Assembly (NCBI GenBank): GCA_022340865.1
Contig: JAJDNC010000073.1
Coordinates: forward strand, 1 to 52,459
Reading direction: 5' to 3'
Origin: Gemmatimonadota bacterium
GTDB taxonomy: Bacteria; Gemmatimonadota; Gemmatimonadetes; Longimicrobiales; Gaopeijiaceae
Length of the DNA: 52,459 bases
A program made the translations under genes and the position numbers. Within the stretch, counting starts at the first letter, position 1; the number at the start of each line of letters is the position of its first letter. The notes beneath the pieces were generated by a model. It saw only the letters and a program-made list of their open reading frames with translations. It did not search any database and had not been told where the DNA came from. Shown here in pieces: positions 1-8,275 of this stretch.

Positions 1-492
1 GGCGTGCGTGTGGGGAGCGACACCACGCACGTTCCCTTGGTGGCAACCCCTGCACCCGAGTTCGCGCCCGCGCTCTCGCCGGACGGTCGCTGGCTGGCGT
101 ACTCGAAGGAGGTGAACGGCCGGGACGAGGTGTTCGTGCGGCCCTTCCCGTATACGAAGTCCGGCAGCATGTGGCAGGTGACCGCTCACGGTCTGCTTCC
201 AGAGTGGTCGCACGACGGGTCCGAGCTGTTCTATCTGTCTCTCGGCGTCGACAACGAGATGATGGCCGTCTCCGTCACGACATCTCCCACGTTCGCCGTG
301 GGCGCGCCCGAGCCGCTGTTCGACGTGGGAGCGTACAGGACGTGCTGCTTCGGCCACCTCTACGCGGTCACCCCTGACGATCGGCACTTCATGATGCTGA
401 CGTACCCGGCGGGCCGGACGACCCCCGACGCGCGCGTGGTCGAGGTGGAGAACTGGCTACCCGAGATCCAGGCGAAGCTGAAGGGGAGATAG
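1..492 (+). CDS. C-terminal end of a PD40/TolB-propeller protein, probably a Ser/Thr kinase (5' end outside window)
   Basis: The reading frame is already open at base 1, so only the last 163 residues are present. They contain propeller-blade motifs of the PD40/TolB type (LSPDGRWLAYSKE, then a blade with WSHDGSELFY) and end in NWLPEIQAKLKGR. This tail aligns almost blade for blade with the end of the next gene (LSPDGRWLAYASN, WSHDGKELFY, NWLPELKAKLKG). The missing upstream part is therefore probably also a kinase domain plus a transmembrane segment. That is inference, because a stand-alone propeller is possible. A 107-bp gap separates it from the paralogue downstream on the same strand, which suggests a tandem duplication. 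Confidence 0.85.
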   Translation, partial: GVRVGSDTTHVPLVATPAPEFAPALSPDGRWLAYSKEVNGRDEVFVRPFPYTKSGSMWQVTAHGLLPEWSHDGSELFYLSLGVDNEMMAVSVTTSPTFAVGAPEPLFDVGAYRTCCFGHLYAVTPDDRHFMMLTYPAGRTTPDARVVEVENWLPEIQAKLKGR

Positions 493-599
493 ACCGGGGC
501 CAACTATCGTCGGGGCAGGGACCGCCGGTCATCCCGAGCGTGGGCGCACCGGGATCGACATCATTGCCCTCCCGCAGACCCTCCTTGTACCCTCCCACA

Positions 600-3311
600 A
601 TGCCCTCCCCCACCGAACGCCTGTCCACCGCCGTGGCGGACCGCTACCGCATCGAGCGCCATCTCGGTGAGGGCGGCATGGCCACGGTCTATCTGGCCCA
701 CGACCTGAAGCACGACCGGAAGGTCGCCCTGAAGGTGCTGAGGCCGGAGTTGGCGGCCGTCATCGGCGCCGAGCGTTTCCTGGCCGAGATCAAGACGACG
801 GCGAACCTCCAACACCCCAACATCCTCCCCCTCTTCGACTCGGGGGACGCCGACGGCCAGCTCTTCTACGTGATGCCGTACACGGAGGGCGAGACGCTCC
901 GGGATCGCATCACCCGGGAGAAGCAGCTCCCGGTGGACGACGTGGTGCGCCTGGGCGCGGAAGTGGCCAGCGCGCTGGACTACGCGCACCGGCAGGGGGT
1001 CATCCACCGGGACATCAAGCCGGAGAACATCCTCCTGCACGACGGCCGTGCGCTGGTGGCGGACTTCGGGATCGCCCTGGCGGTGTCCACGGCCGGCGCC
1101 AACCGCATGACCGAGACCGGGATGTCGGTGGGAACGCCGGCGTACATGAGCCCCGAGCAGGCGATGGGGGGCCACGACGTGACGGCGCGGAGCGACGTGT
1201 ACGCCCTGGGGGCGACGCTCTACGAGGCGCTGGTGGGGGAGCCGCCGTTCACCGGGCCGACGGCGCAGGCCATCATCGCGCGGCTGGTCACCGAGGACCC
1301 CCGGCCCCTCGCCAGCCAGCGCAAGACGGTCCCTCCCCACGTGGAGGCGGCGGTGCTCACGGCGCTCCAGCGCCTGCCGGCGGACCGGTTCGCCACCGCG
1401 GCGGACTTCGGGGAGGCGTTGGAAGGGCGAGGCGGGGTGACGACTCGTGTGGTCCGCGGCGCCCCCGCAACAGACGCCCAACGCGACGCGGGATTCAGGG
1501 TGTCCCGTCCCGTGGGCGCCGTTGCGGCAGCCGGCTTCCTGGCCCTGGCCGCCGCCGCCCTCTGGGGCTGGCTCCGCCCCCAGCCGGCGCTGCCGCTCAG
1601 CCGGGAGACCGTCGTCCTGGGGCCGTCGGGGGTGCCCGGCTCCATCGGTGCCGCGGCGGCCGTCGCCCCGGACGGCTCCGCCATCGTATACGGCGACACC
1701 GTCGGGGGCTTGAAGCTCTGGATCAAGGAGCGCGGCGAGCTGAACAGTCGGGTCCTCGCTGCGATGACGGACAAGTCGGGCGGCACGGCTCCCGGCCCCT
1801 CATTCTCACCGGACGGGCACTGGATCCTGTACTCCGACGGCCCGCTCAAGCGGGTGGCGCGCGACGGCGGAGCCCCGGTCATCGTGTCGGACTCGGCTTC
1901 GAACGGCGGGGGCGCGTGGCTGGACGACGGCACCATCGTCTTCCCCGGCAGGAATGGGGACCGACTCTTCCGCACCACCGCGGACGGGGGGGCGACGACG
2001 CGAGTGCTCACGACGGACTCGGCCGGTGGGCTGATCAACCGTGTGGCTCCCGTCCCGGGCGCGAACGCCGTTCTGGTGAGTATCGCCGCAGCCGTGCCCC
2101 GGGTGATCGCCTTCGACCTGTCCACACACTCGATCCACGAGATCGCGCGGAACGCCCTGGCCGCATGGGTCGTGCCGGGCGGTGACATCGCCTACGTGCA
2201 GACGAACGGGTCCCTGTTCGCGGCCCGCTTCGACGCGCGTAAGCTGGAGGCCGAAGGCGCCCCGGTGTCCGTCCTCGACAGCGTACGCGTCGCGGGCGCC
2301 TCTCCCGACATCGCGATGGGGGCGGACGGGACGATGTTCTACGCGCAGGGAGCCGCCGCGGTGGCGGGCACCAGCCTCGAGCTGGTGGCGCTCTCCCGTG
2401 ATGGGAGCCGTGAGCACCGCGTGGACAGCACCTGGAGCGCACCTATCGCGGTCAACGGGGGCCTCGCGCTGTCGCCCGACGGCTCCCGGGTCGCCCTCAG
2501 CGTGGCCGACACCACCGGGAATCGTGCGGACATCACGGTCCTGCGCCTTCCGGACGGCCCCGCGACGCGGCTGACCTTCGCGGGGACGCAGAACATCCGC
2601 CCGGCGTGGTCTTCCGACGGCAAGACAATCCTCTACACGTCCGATGCGTCGAGCACCAGTGGGAAGATGGAGCTGTGGGCCCGGCACGCCGACGGAAGTG
2701 GCCGGCCGGTGCGGGTCGTGTCGGAAGCACGGGGCGTTTGGGAGGGGCTCTGGTCCCCCGACGGGAAGTGGCTCGTCTACCGCACCGACGACGTGGCGGC
2801 GGGGAGCGGGGACATCCTGGCCGTGCGCACCGGCGGGGACACGACGCCGGTGCCGCTGGTGGCCACGCCGGCCGAGGAGACGGGACCGGCGCTCTCACCC
2901 GATGGACGCTGGCTCGCCTATGCCTCCAACGTGACCGGCCGCAAGGAGGTGTATGTCGTCCCCTTCCCGGACGCGCAGGACGGGCACTGGCAGGTCTCCA
3001 CCGACGGCGGGTCGGAGGCCCTGTGGTCCCATGACGGTAAAGAGCTCTTCTACCGAAACGCCTCGGGCCAGGCCATCGCGGTGGACGTCAGCGGCACGCC
3101 CACGTTCACCGCCGGGGCGCACCAGGTCCTCTTCAACGCCCGGGACTACGCCGCCAACGACGACAGCCACTACTGGGCCGTGACACCGGACAGCCGCACC
3201 TTCCTGATGCTTCGGCCCGTGGCCTCCGGCCAGGGCGTGGCCGTCACGGCGGGCAGGACGATTCTGGTGCGGAACTGGCTCCCGGAGCTGAAGGCGAAGC
3301 TGAAAGGGTGA
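600..3311 (+). CDS. Membrane Ser/Thr protein kinase with C-terminal PD40/TolB-like beta-propeller
   Basis: The protein is 903 residues long from the ATG at 600; an in-frame GTG at 540 would only add a low-complexity leader. Residues 15-275 form a Hanks-type kinase domain with all catalytic motifs: glycine loop GEGGMA (23-28), Lys45 in VALKV, HRDIKPEN (136-143), DFG (155-157) and the SPEQ segment. A hydrophobic segment at about 304-325 anchors it, so the kinase faces the cytoplasm and the rest lies outside. Residues 360-900 carry repeated blades such as SPDGHWILYS, SPDGSRVALS and SPDGKWLVYR, a TolB/WD40-like propeller that may sense an extracytoplasmic ligand (inference). This architecture is common in Gemmatimonadota and Acidobacteriota. 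Its target is unknown. Confidence 0.93.
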   Translation: MPSPTERLSTAVADRYRIERHLGEGGMATVYLAHDLKHDRKVALKVLRPELAAVIGAERFLAEIKTTANLQHPNILPLFDSGDADGQLFYVMPYTEGETLRDRITREKQLPVDDVVRLGAEVASALDYAHRQGVIHRDIKPENILLHDGRALVADFGIALAVSTAGANRMTETGMSVGTPAYMSPEQAMGGHDVTARSDVYALGATLYEALVGEPPFTGPTAQAIIARLVTEDPRPLASQRKTVPPHVEAAVLTALQRLPADRFATAADFGEALEGRGGVTTRVVRGAPATDAQRDAGFRVSRPVGAVAAAGFLALAAAALWGWLRPQPALPLSRETVVLGPSGVPGSIGAAAAVAPDGSAIVYGDTVGGLKLWIKERGELNSRVLAAMTDKSGGTAPGPSFSPDGHWILYSDGPLKRVARDGGAPVIVSDSASNGGGAWLDDGTIVFPGRNGDRLFRTTADGGATTRVLTTDSAGGLINRVAPVPGANAVLVSIAAAVPRVIAFDLSTHSIHEIARNALAAWVVPGGDIAYVQTNGSLFAARFDARKLEAEGAPVSVLDSVRVAGASPDIAMGADGTMFYAQGAAAVAGTSLELVALSRDGSREHRVDSTWSAPIAVNGGLALSPDGSRVALSVADTTGNRADITVLRLPDGPATRLTFAGTQNIRPAWSSDGKTILYTSDASSTSGKMELWARHADGSGRPVRVVSEARGVWEGLWSPDGKWLVYRTDDVAAGSGDILAVRTGGDTTPVPLVATPAEETGPALSPDGRWLAYASNVTGRKEVYVVPFPDAQDGHWQVSTDGGSEALWSHDGKELFYRNASGQAIAVDVSGTPTFTAGAHQVLFNARDYAANDDSHYWAVTPDSRTFLMLRPVASGQGVAVTAGRTILVRNWLPELKAKLKG

Positions 3312-3314
3312 GGC

Positions 3315-4934
3315 TCAGAACACCCGGACCTTCTGCCTCTGCCGCTCCCGCTGAGCCATCTGCTCGTCGAAGGCCACCAGCTCGAACTCGTCCTCGAAGC
3401 CGATCTCGTTCACCGGGGGCAGGTAACCGCCCAGGTGCTGCTCCGCGGCGGCCACCTCCTCGGGGGTGATTCCCAGCTCCTTGTCGAAGGCCGCCATCTC
3501 GCGCTTGCCCTCGGCCACCGAGTCGTCCTTGGTCGAGTAGACGATGTCGCCCATCTGCCGCTGATCCAGCGCCAGCTTGCGGCGCACGGCCTCGCCTTCG
3601 GCGACCTGCTGGCGCAGCTCGGGGAAGGTGAAGACGAGCTGGCCGTCGGCATCCGGATTCACGTCGGCGTTCAGCTCCGCGGCCAGCCGTTGGAGCTCTT
3701 TCTCCACGGCGCCCGCGGAGGGCGCCTGCTCGCGCAGGAGCGACTGCACGTGCTTCACGGCCTCGGCCAGGCGCACGCCCTGATCCTCCTCCAGCGTCTC
3801 CTTGTAGACGTAGCCCAGGAGAACCCGGCGGATGTTCCGGCGGCGGCGTCGCTTGTTCTCGCGCACTACACCCCACATGCGCGCCGCTGGCCCGGCGAAG
3901 AGCGAGAAGCTGAAGACCACCGGCACGTAGACGAGGAAGACCCACGCCATCTCGCCGCCGAGGTGCAAGCGCGGGAAGATGAACCAGGGAGCCGTCGTCG
4001 CCGCCACCAGGTTGAACAGGTTGATGCCCATCACGCCGGCGTTGGCGCCGGCGGTGTTGCCGGTGAGCTCCTGGTCGTACTCCAGGCGCATCCAAGTCGG
4101 ATTCGGTGCCCGGTCGCTGACGTGGCCGTGGGCGCTCATCATGAGCTCGGGGAACGCGTAGGCCAGCTCGCCCCGGGGCGACACCATGGCCTCACCCTGA
4201 TAGGCGCCCACCAGCCGGCCCATCTCGTCCTCAGCCTCCTCCCAGGAAAGGCCGGTGTGCTCCACCAGGTCCGCGGTGGTGATCACGCCCCGCCGGGCGC
4301 GGACGAGGCGCAGGGTGCTCCGGTCCAGCTGCTGCCGCGTGGGCTTGGGCTTGTCCGGCCCGAAGACGAAGGCGAACACCTTCTTGTAGAAGGGGACCTT
4401 GTCCTCCTTGTCCAGCGTCCGCTCCCACCGGCGCCCGTAGTAGGGGCGTCCCACGTACCACCGTGGACCCCAGATCCAGTACCAGAACCAGAGGTCGGGG
4501 AAGGGCAGGCCGCCGCCGCGGACTGCTCCGCCGCGTCGCCTCCCCCCGCCTCCGAAGCCCCGGTCGTCCCGGTTGGCGAAGAGCGCCAGGATCACCAGGA
4601 CCACGAAGAGCACGAAGTAGGCGACGAGCATGATGACGATCCATGCCTTGAACGCCTTCGTGAAGAGCGCGCTGAACCTGCGCTTGAAGCGTGCCCACAG
4701 CGGCTCGGAGCCCCGCTCGATGAGGTGGGGGTCGAACTCGTAGAGAAGCTCGCCGGAGTCGGATACGGCCAGGTGTCCACGATGGCTCTCCAGGAGCGTC
4801 TTGAGCCCCTGGTCCACCTGGTCGGTGGCGAGGCCCGTCGCGGCCACCACGTCGCCCGCGGTGGCCTTGCCCTTGAGGCGCCGCAAGGCGGATAGGATAT
4901 CGTACTGCTGATCGGCGGCGGCGAGCTGGCTCAC
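3315..4934 (-). CDS. Membrane protein of unknown function with three winged-helix-like repeats
   Basis: I do not recognise a named family. From the GTG at 4934 the product is 539 residues. That start has GGAGG 10 bases upstream and removes a long leader that is antisense to the next gene; an ATG at 5024 is an alternative without a good ribosome site. Three segments, at about 10-70, 202-264 and 388-441, share one plan: a helical stretch with a TTADLVEHTGL-like turn, then a hairpin ending in GELLYEF, GELAYAFPEL or GQLVFTFPEL. They look like degenerate winged-helix domains. Membrane segments lie at about 98-120, 303-322 and 330-350. A Gly/Arg then Trp/Tyr-rich stretch (125-170) follows the first. 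The end is charged and rich in Gln and Glu. It converges on the kinase gene with 3 bp between stops. Confidence 0.8.
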   Translation of the reverse strand: MSQLAAADQQYDILSALRRLKGKATAGDVVAATGLATDQVDQGLKTLLESHRGHLAVSDSGELLYEFDPHLIERGSEPLWARFKRRFSALFTKAFKAWIVIMLVAYFVLFVVLVILALFANRDDRGFGGGGRRRGGAVRGGGLPFPDLWFWYWIWGPRWYVGRPYYGRRWERTLDKEDKVPFYKKVFAFVFGPDKPKPTRQQLDRSTLRLVRARRGVITTADLVEHTGLSWEEAEDEMGRLVGAYQGEAMVSPRGELAYAFPELMMSAHGHVSDRAPNPTWMRLEYDQELTGNTAGANAGVMGINLFNLVAATTAPWFIFPRLHLGGEMAWVFLVYVPVVFSFSLFAGPAARMWGVVRENKRRRRRNIRRVLLGYVYKETLEEDQGVRLAEAVKHVQSLLREQAPSAGAVEKELQRLAAELNADVNPDADGQLVFTFPELRQQVAEGEAVRRKLALDQRQMGDIVYSTKDDSVAEGKREMAAFDKELGITPEEVAAAEQHLGGYLPPVNEIGFEDEFELVAFDEQMAQRERQRQKVRVF

Positions 4935-5054
4935 GGCTGGCGTCCCTCCGGAGGTGCGGTTCTGGTGACGTGGTACTACGGTAACGTCCCTGGGATCCTT
5001 CCCCGAGCCGCGCCGGTTGTCCATCTTGGACGTTCGACTGCCCATAGCCCTCCG

Positions 5055-5810
5055 ATGTCCATGACCGACCTGATCCTCCTCCATGGGTTCACGGGGTCCT
5101 CGACTGCGTGGAGCCCCGCCGTGGTGGATGCCCTCGCCTCCGCAAGAGGGGCACCGGTGCTGGTGGATCTGCCCGGGCACGGCCGTCACGCCGGGGACGT
5201 GGCTCCGTGGCGCTTCACCCCCGAGGCCATCACCGCCGAGATCTGGCGACACGCGCACCACGACCCCGTCGACCTCGTGGGATACTCCATGGGCGGCCGG
5301 TTGGCGCTGGGCTTCGCCATGACCTATCCGGAGCGCGTACGCCGCCTCGTGCTGGAATCCGCGTCGCCCGGGTTGGAGACCGACGACGAACGTGCCGCCC
5401 GGCGCGCATCCGACGAGGAGCTCGCGGAGCGTTTGGAGACCGAGGGCATCGAGGCATTCGTGGACCACTGGGAGGCCCACCCACTCTTCGAGAGCCAGAA
5501 GGCCCTCCCGTCGGAGGTGCGCACCGCCCATCGGGCAGGGCGCCTCCGCAACGACGCCAGGTCGCTGGCGGCGGCTCTGCGGGGCCTGGGGACGGGAGCG
5601 CTGCCGTCGTATTGGAGTGCCCTGGCGACGTGTCGCGTGCCCACGCTCCTCGTCACCGGGGAGCTGGACACCGCGTACGTGGAGATCGGTCGCCGCATGC
5701 AGGAGCGGATGCCCGCCGGCCGCCTGGTGGTGGTCCCGGGAGCGGGGCACGCGGTGCACCTGGAGCGTCCGCACGCCTGGGTGGAGGCGGTGGTGGAGTT
5801 CCTCGCTTAG
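5055..5810 (+). CDS. menH: Alpha/beta hydrolase, MenH-like (SHCHC synthase of menaquinone synthesis)
   Basis: The protein is 251 residues long, the usual MenH length. It shows the oxyanion strand LHGFTGSSTAW, the loop VDLPGHGRH, and the nucleophile elbow GYSMGGRLAL (Ser catalytic). The acid is Asp in GELDTAYVEIG and the base His in GAGHAVHLERP. The combination GYSMGGR plus the GELDTAY acid loop is typical of 2-succinyl-6-hydroxy-2,4-cyclohexadiene-1-carboxylate synthase, a cytoplasmic step of menaquinone synthesis. No other men gene lies in the window, so the substrate remains an inference from motifs; another small esterase is possible. ATG 5055 and ATG 5061 are both plausible starts. It diverges from the winged-helix membrane gene across 120 bp. 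Confidence 0.82.
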   Translation: MSMTDLILLHGFTGSSTAWSPAVVDALASARGAPVLVDLPGHGRHAGDVAPWRFTPEAITAEIWRHAHHDPVDLVGYSMGGRLALGFAMTYPERVRRLVLESASPGLETDDERAARRASDEELAERLETEGIEAFVDHWEAHPLFESQKALPSEVRTAHRAGRLRNDARSLAAALRGLGTGALPSYWSALATCRVPTLLVTGELDTAYVEIGRRMQERMPAGRLVVVPGAGHAVHLERPHAWVEAVVEFLA

Positions 5811-5890
5811 CAACGCGGTCCGGCGGACGAGCCTCCTGACAGAGCCGCGGCGCCGGAGTCGCCCGCACAGCCGTCGAGGTCCCGTCCCCT

Positions 5891-7834
5891 CTATCCCCCG
5901 GTCTGCGTCGCCTCCTCGGCTTCGGCCCAGGTGTCCAGCGCCGAGGAGAGCTCCCGCTCCACGCCGGCGAGCTCAGCCTTGAGCGCCACGGCTCGCTGCA
6001 CCCCTTCCGCGTCGCCGTAGAGGGAGGTGTCGGCCAGCGCGGCGCGGAGCTCGATGGCCCGTGCTTCCAGCCGATGGACCTCCGCCTCCGCAGCCTCGAC
6101 GCGCCTCCGGAGCGCACGGGCCCGGGCGCGCTCCTCCTTCTCGCGCTCACGTTCCTTCCGGCTCGCGCGGGCCTCGCGCTCCTTGCGGGCCCCCGCGGAT
6201 GCCGCCGCCTCCCGGCGCGCCTCCTCCGCACGCCGGCCCCGGACCTCTTCCCACTCGCCGAAGCTCCCGGGATAGTCTTCGATGACGCCGGCCTCCAGGG
6301 ACCAGATCCGGGTGGTGAGCCCCCGCAGGAGCGCCCGGTCGTGGCTCACCAGGAGCACCGTGCCGCCGTATCCCTCCAGGGCGTCTTCCAGCGCCTCGAC
6401 GGACTCGACGTCCAGGTGGTTGGTGGGCTCGTCCAGGAGGATGAAGTTCGCGCGGGAAAGCATGAGGAGGGCCAGCGCCACACGCGCTCGCTCGCCGCCG
6501 GACAGGCTGTCCGCCGTGCGCTGTACCGTCTTGCCGGGGAAGCCGAAGCGCCCGAGGTGGCCCTGCACCTGGCCCCTGTCCCAGCTCGGCCGCATGTCGC
6601 TGACGATGTCGAAGAGGGTCTTTCCTTCGGGGATCTGCTCCATGTCCTGGCGATGGTACGCCACCTGGATGGATGCCCCCGGTCGGATCTCGCCCCCGTC
6701 GGCGGGCCGCGCGCCGACGATGGCGTCCAGAAGCGTGGACTTTCCAGAGCCGTTGGCCCCCACGAGCCCCACCACCTCGCCCCGGTGGATGCGGGCCGAG
6801 AAGCCGTCCAGGAGCGTCCGCCCGCCCGCCGCCAGGCGGACGTCGGCGAGCACCAGCACCTGGTTACCGCCTCGCTCCTCGGGCTCCAGACGAAGAGCCA
6901 TGACGTCCTCGTCGGTGGGCGGGGGGCTCAAGCGGGGCAGCCGCGCCAGCCGCGTGCGCCGCCCCTTCGCCTGCCGGCTGTTCTGACCGGCGATGTTCCT
7001 GCGGATGAACTCCTCCTCCTTCTCGACCCTGCGCCGCTGCGCCGCGTACGCCCGCTCGTAGGCCAGCCCCCGCTCGGCGTGCTGCGTGACGAAGGCGCTG
7101 TAGCTGCCGGCGTATGGCGTGGCGGTGCCCTGGTCCACGTGGACGGTGTGATCCACCACGGCCTCCAGGAACGCACGGTCGTGGCTGATGACCAGCACGG
7201 TGGCGTCGAGGCCCTGGAGCCAGGCCTCCAGCCAGCGGGTGGTCTCCAGGTCCAGGTGGTTGGTGGGCTCGTCGAGGAGGACCACGTCGGCGGGGGCGAC
7301 GAGCTGGCAGGCGAGTCCCACGCGCCCCGCCTCACCGCCGCTCAGGTGCTCGACGCGCTGCGTGCGGGCCGCGCCGTGGTCGAAGCCCAGGCCGTCCAGC
7401 ACGGCGTCCACCCTCGCCTCCATCTCGTAGCCGCCTTCCCGTGCGAAGCGCTCCAGATCACGGTCGTAGCGGGCGAGCATCTCGGGGGTGGCGTCGTCAC
7501 CGGCACGCGCCAGGCCGTCGGCGTGACTCTGCAGGGCGACCTCGAGCTCGAGGAGGTGGGCGAAGGGGGAGGCCGCCGCCTCCCAGACGGTGGCCGCCCT
7601 GCCGAAGTCCCGCTGCTGGTCGAGGATCGTGAAGCGCAGGCCGCCTTCCCGGGCGACCGCTCCCCTCGCGGGGTCGAGCCTGCCGGCGACCACGTTGAGC
7701 AGGGTGGTCTTGCCGCTCCCGTTGCGTCCGACGATGCCCCACCGCTCGCCCCTGGAGACGGAGAAGCTCACGTCCTGGAGGACGGGGGTTCCGCCGAACT
7801 CGACGGCGACGCCGGACAGGGAGATCAGGGGCAT
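5891..7834 (-). CDS. ABC-F family ATPase (Uup/EttA-like) with C-terminal coiled coil
   Basis: The protein is 647 residues and has two ABC cassettes and no membrane segment. The first has Walker A GRNGSGKTT (36-44), signature LSGGEAGR and Walker B LLDEPTNHLDL. The second has GANGSGKST, LSGGERARVALA and LLDEPTNHLDV. A charged linker between them (AAQRRRVEKEEEFIRRN) matches the P-site tRNA interaction motif region of ABC-F proteins. The last 110 residues are a Lys/Glu/Arg-rich coiled coil like the Uup C-terminal domain. Family members act on the ribosome rather than in transport, relieving stalls or protecting against antibiotics. It lies 18 bp downstream of the YjbQ gene on the same strand and is probably co-transcribed. 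The precise subfamily cannot be fixed by eye. Confidence 0.93.
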   Translation of the reverse strand: MPLISLSGVAVEFGGTPVLQDVSFSVSRGERWGIVGRNGSGKTTLLNVVAGRLDPARGAVAREGGLRFTILDQQRDFGRAATVWEAAASPFAHLLELEVALQSHADGLARAGDDATPEMLARYDRDLERFAREGGYEMEARVDAVLDGLGFDHGAARTQRVEHLSGGEAGRVGLACQLVAPADVVLLDEPTNHLDLETTRWLEAWLQGLDATVLVISHDRAFLEAVVDHTVHVDQGTATPYAGSYSAFVTQHAERGLAYERAYAAQRRRVEKEEEFIRRNIAGQNSRQAKGRRTRLARLPRLSPPPTDEDVMALRLEPEERGGNQVLVLADVRLAAGGRTLLDGFSARIHRGEVVGLVGANGSGKSTLLDAIVGARPADGGEIRPGASIQVAYHRQDMEQIPEGKTLFDIVSDMRPSWDRGQVQGHLGRFGFPGKTVQRTADSLSGGERARVALALLMLSRANFILLDEPTNHLDVESVEALEDALEGYGGTVLLVSHDRALLRGLTTRIWSLEAGVIEDYPGSFGEWEEVRGRRAEEARREAAASAGARKEREARASRKEREREKEERARARALRRRVEAAEAEVHRLEARAIELRAALADTSLYGDAEGVQRAVALKAELAGVERELSSALDTWAEAEEATQTGG

Positions 7835-7852
7835 GTGGAGTGCTGCGGCCTC

Positions 7853-8275
7853 TCAGATCCCCACCACGCTCACGTGTACCGTCCGGCTCCGGGAGCGTGT
7901 GTCGAAATCCACCAGCACGACCTGTTGCCACGTCCCCAGGGGGATGCGCCCCTCGACGATGGGCAGCGCCAGCGACGGCCCCACCACGGAGGCGCGCACG
8001 TGGCTGTGGCCGTTGTCGTCGTGCCAGGTCTCCTCGTGCTCGTACCGGACGTTTCTGGGCGCCACGCGCTCGAGGGCCGCGGCGACGTCGTGCTCCGCCA
8101 ATCCAGGCTCGAACTCGAGGGTCGTGAGCGCCGCGGTGGACCCGTGCACCAGCAGCGCGGCCTGGCCGGTGGTGACGCCGGTGGAGGCCACCAGATCCTG
8201 GAGCTCCGCGGTCAGGTCCACGATGTGATCGTTGCCTCGCGTACGCCTCTGGAGCATGCGATGTTCGGCGATCAT
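7853..8275 (-). CDS. YjbQ/UPF0047 family protein
   Basis: The 140-residue product matches the family length and its landmark motifs. These are HGSTAALTTLEFEPGL, the YEHEETWHDDNGHSH histidine cluster, and PIVEGRIPLGTWQQVVLVDFD near the end. The clustered His residues form the presumed metal site. YjbQ proteins have been linked to a low thiamine-phosphate synthase activity, but their physiological role is unsettled. The ATG at 8275 shares the bases CATG with the start of the divergent permease. An internal ATG at 8257 (MLQRRTRG) would remove that clash and keep the whole domain. It sits just upstream of the ABC-F gene in the same direction. Confidence 0.9.
   Translation of the reverse strand: MIAEHRMLQRRTRGNDHIVDLTAELQDLVASTGVTTGQAALLVHGSTAALTTLEFEPGLAEHDVAAALERVAPRNVRYEHEETWHDDNGHSHVRASVVGPSLALPIVEGRIPLGTWQQVVLVDFDTRSRSRTVHVSVVGI

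Noticed and set aside
3435..4895. Long plus-strand open frame antisense to the winged-helix membrane gene
   Set aside because: High GC makes stop codons rare on both strands; the minus-strand product has membrane segments and repeats, the plus-strand one has only low-complexity His/Ala/Gly sequence.
4935..5813. N-terminal extension of the winged-helix membrane protein
   Set aside because: It is antisense to the MenH-like gene and low in complexity; a GTG at 4934 with a good ribosome site gives a compact protein.
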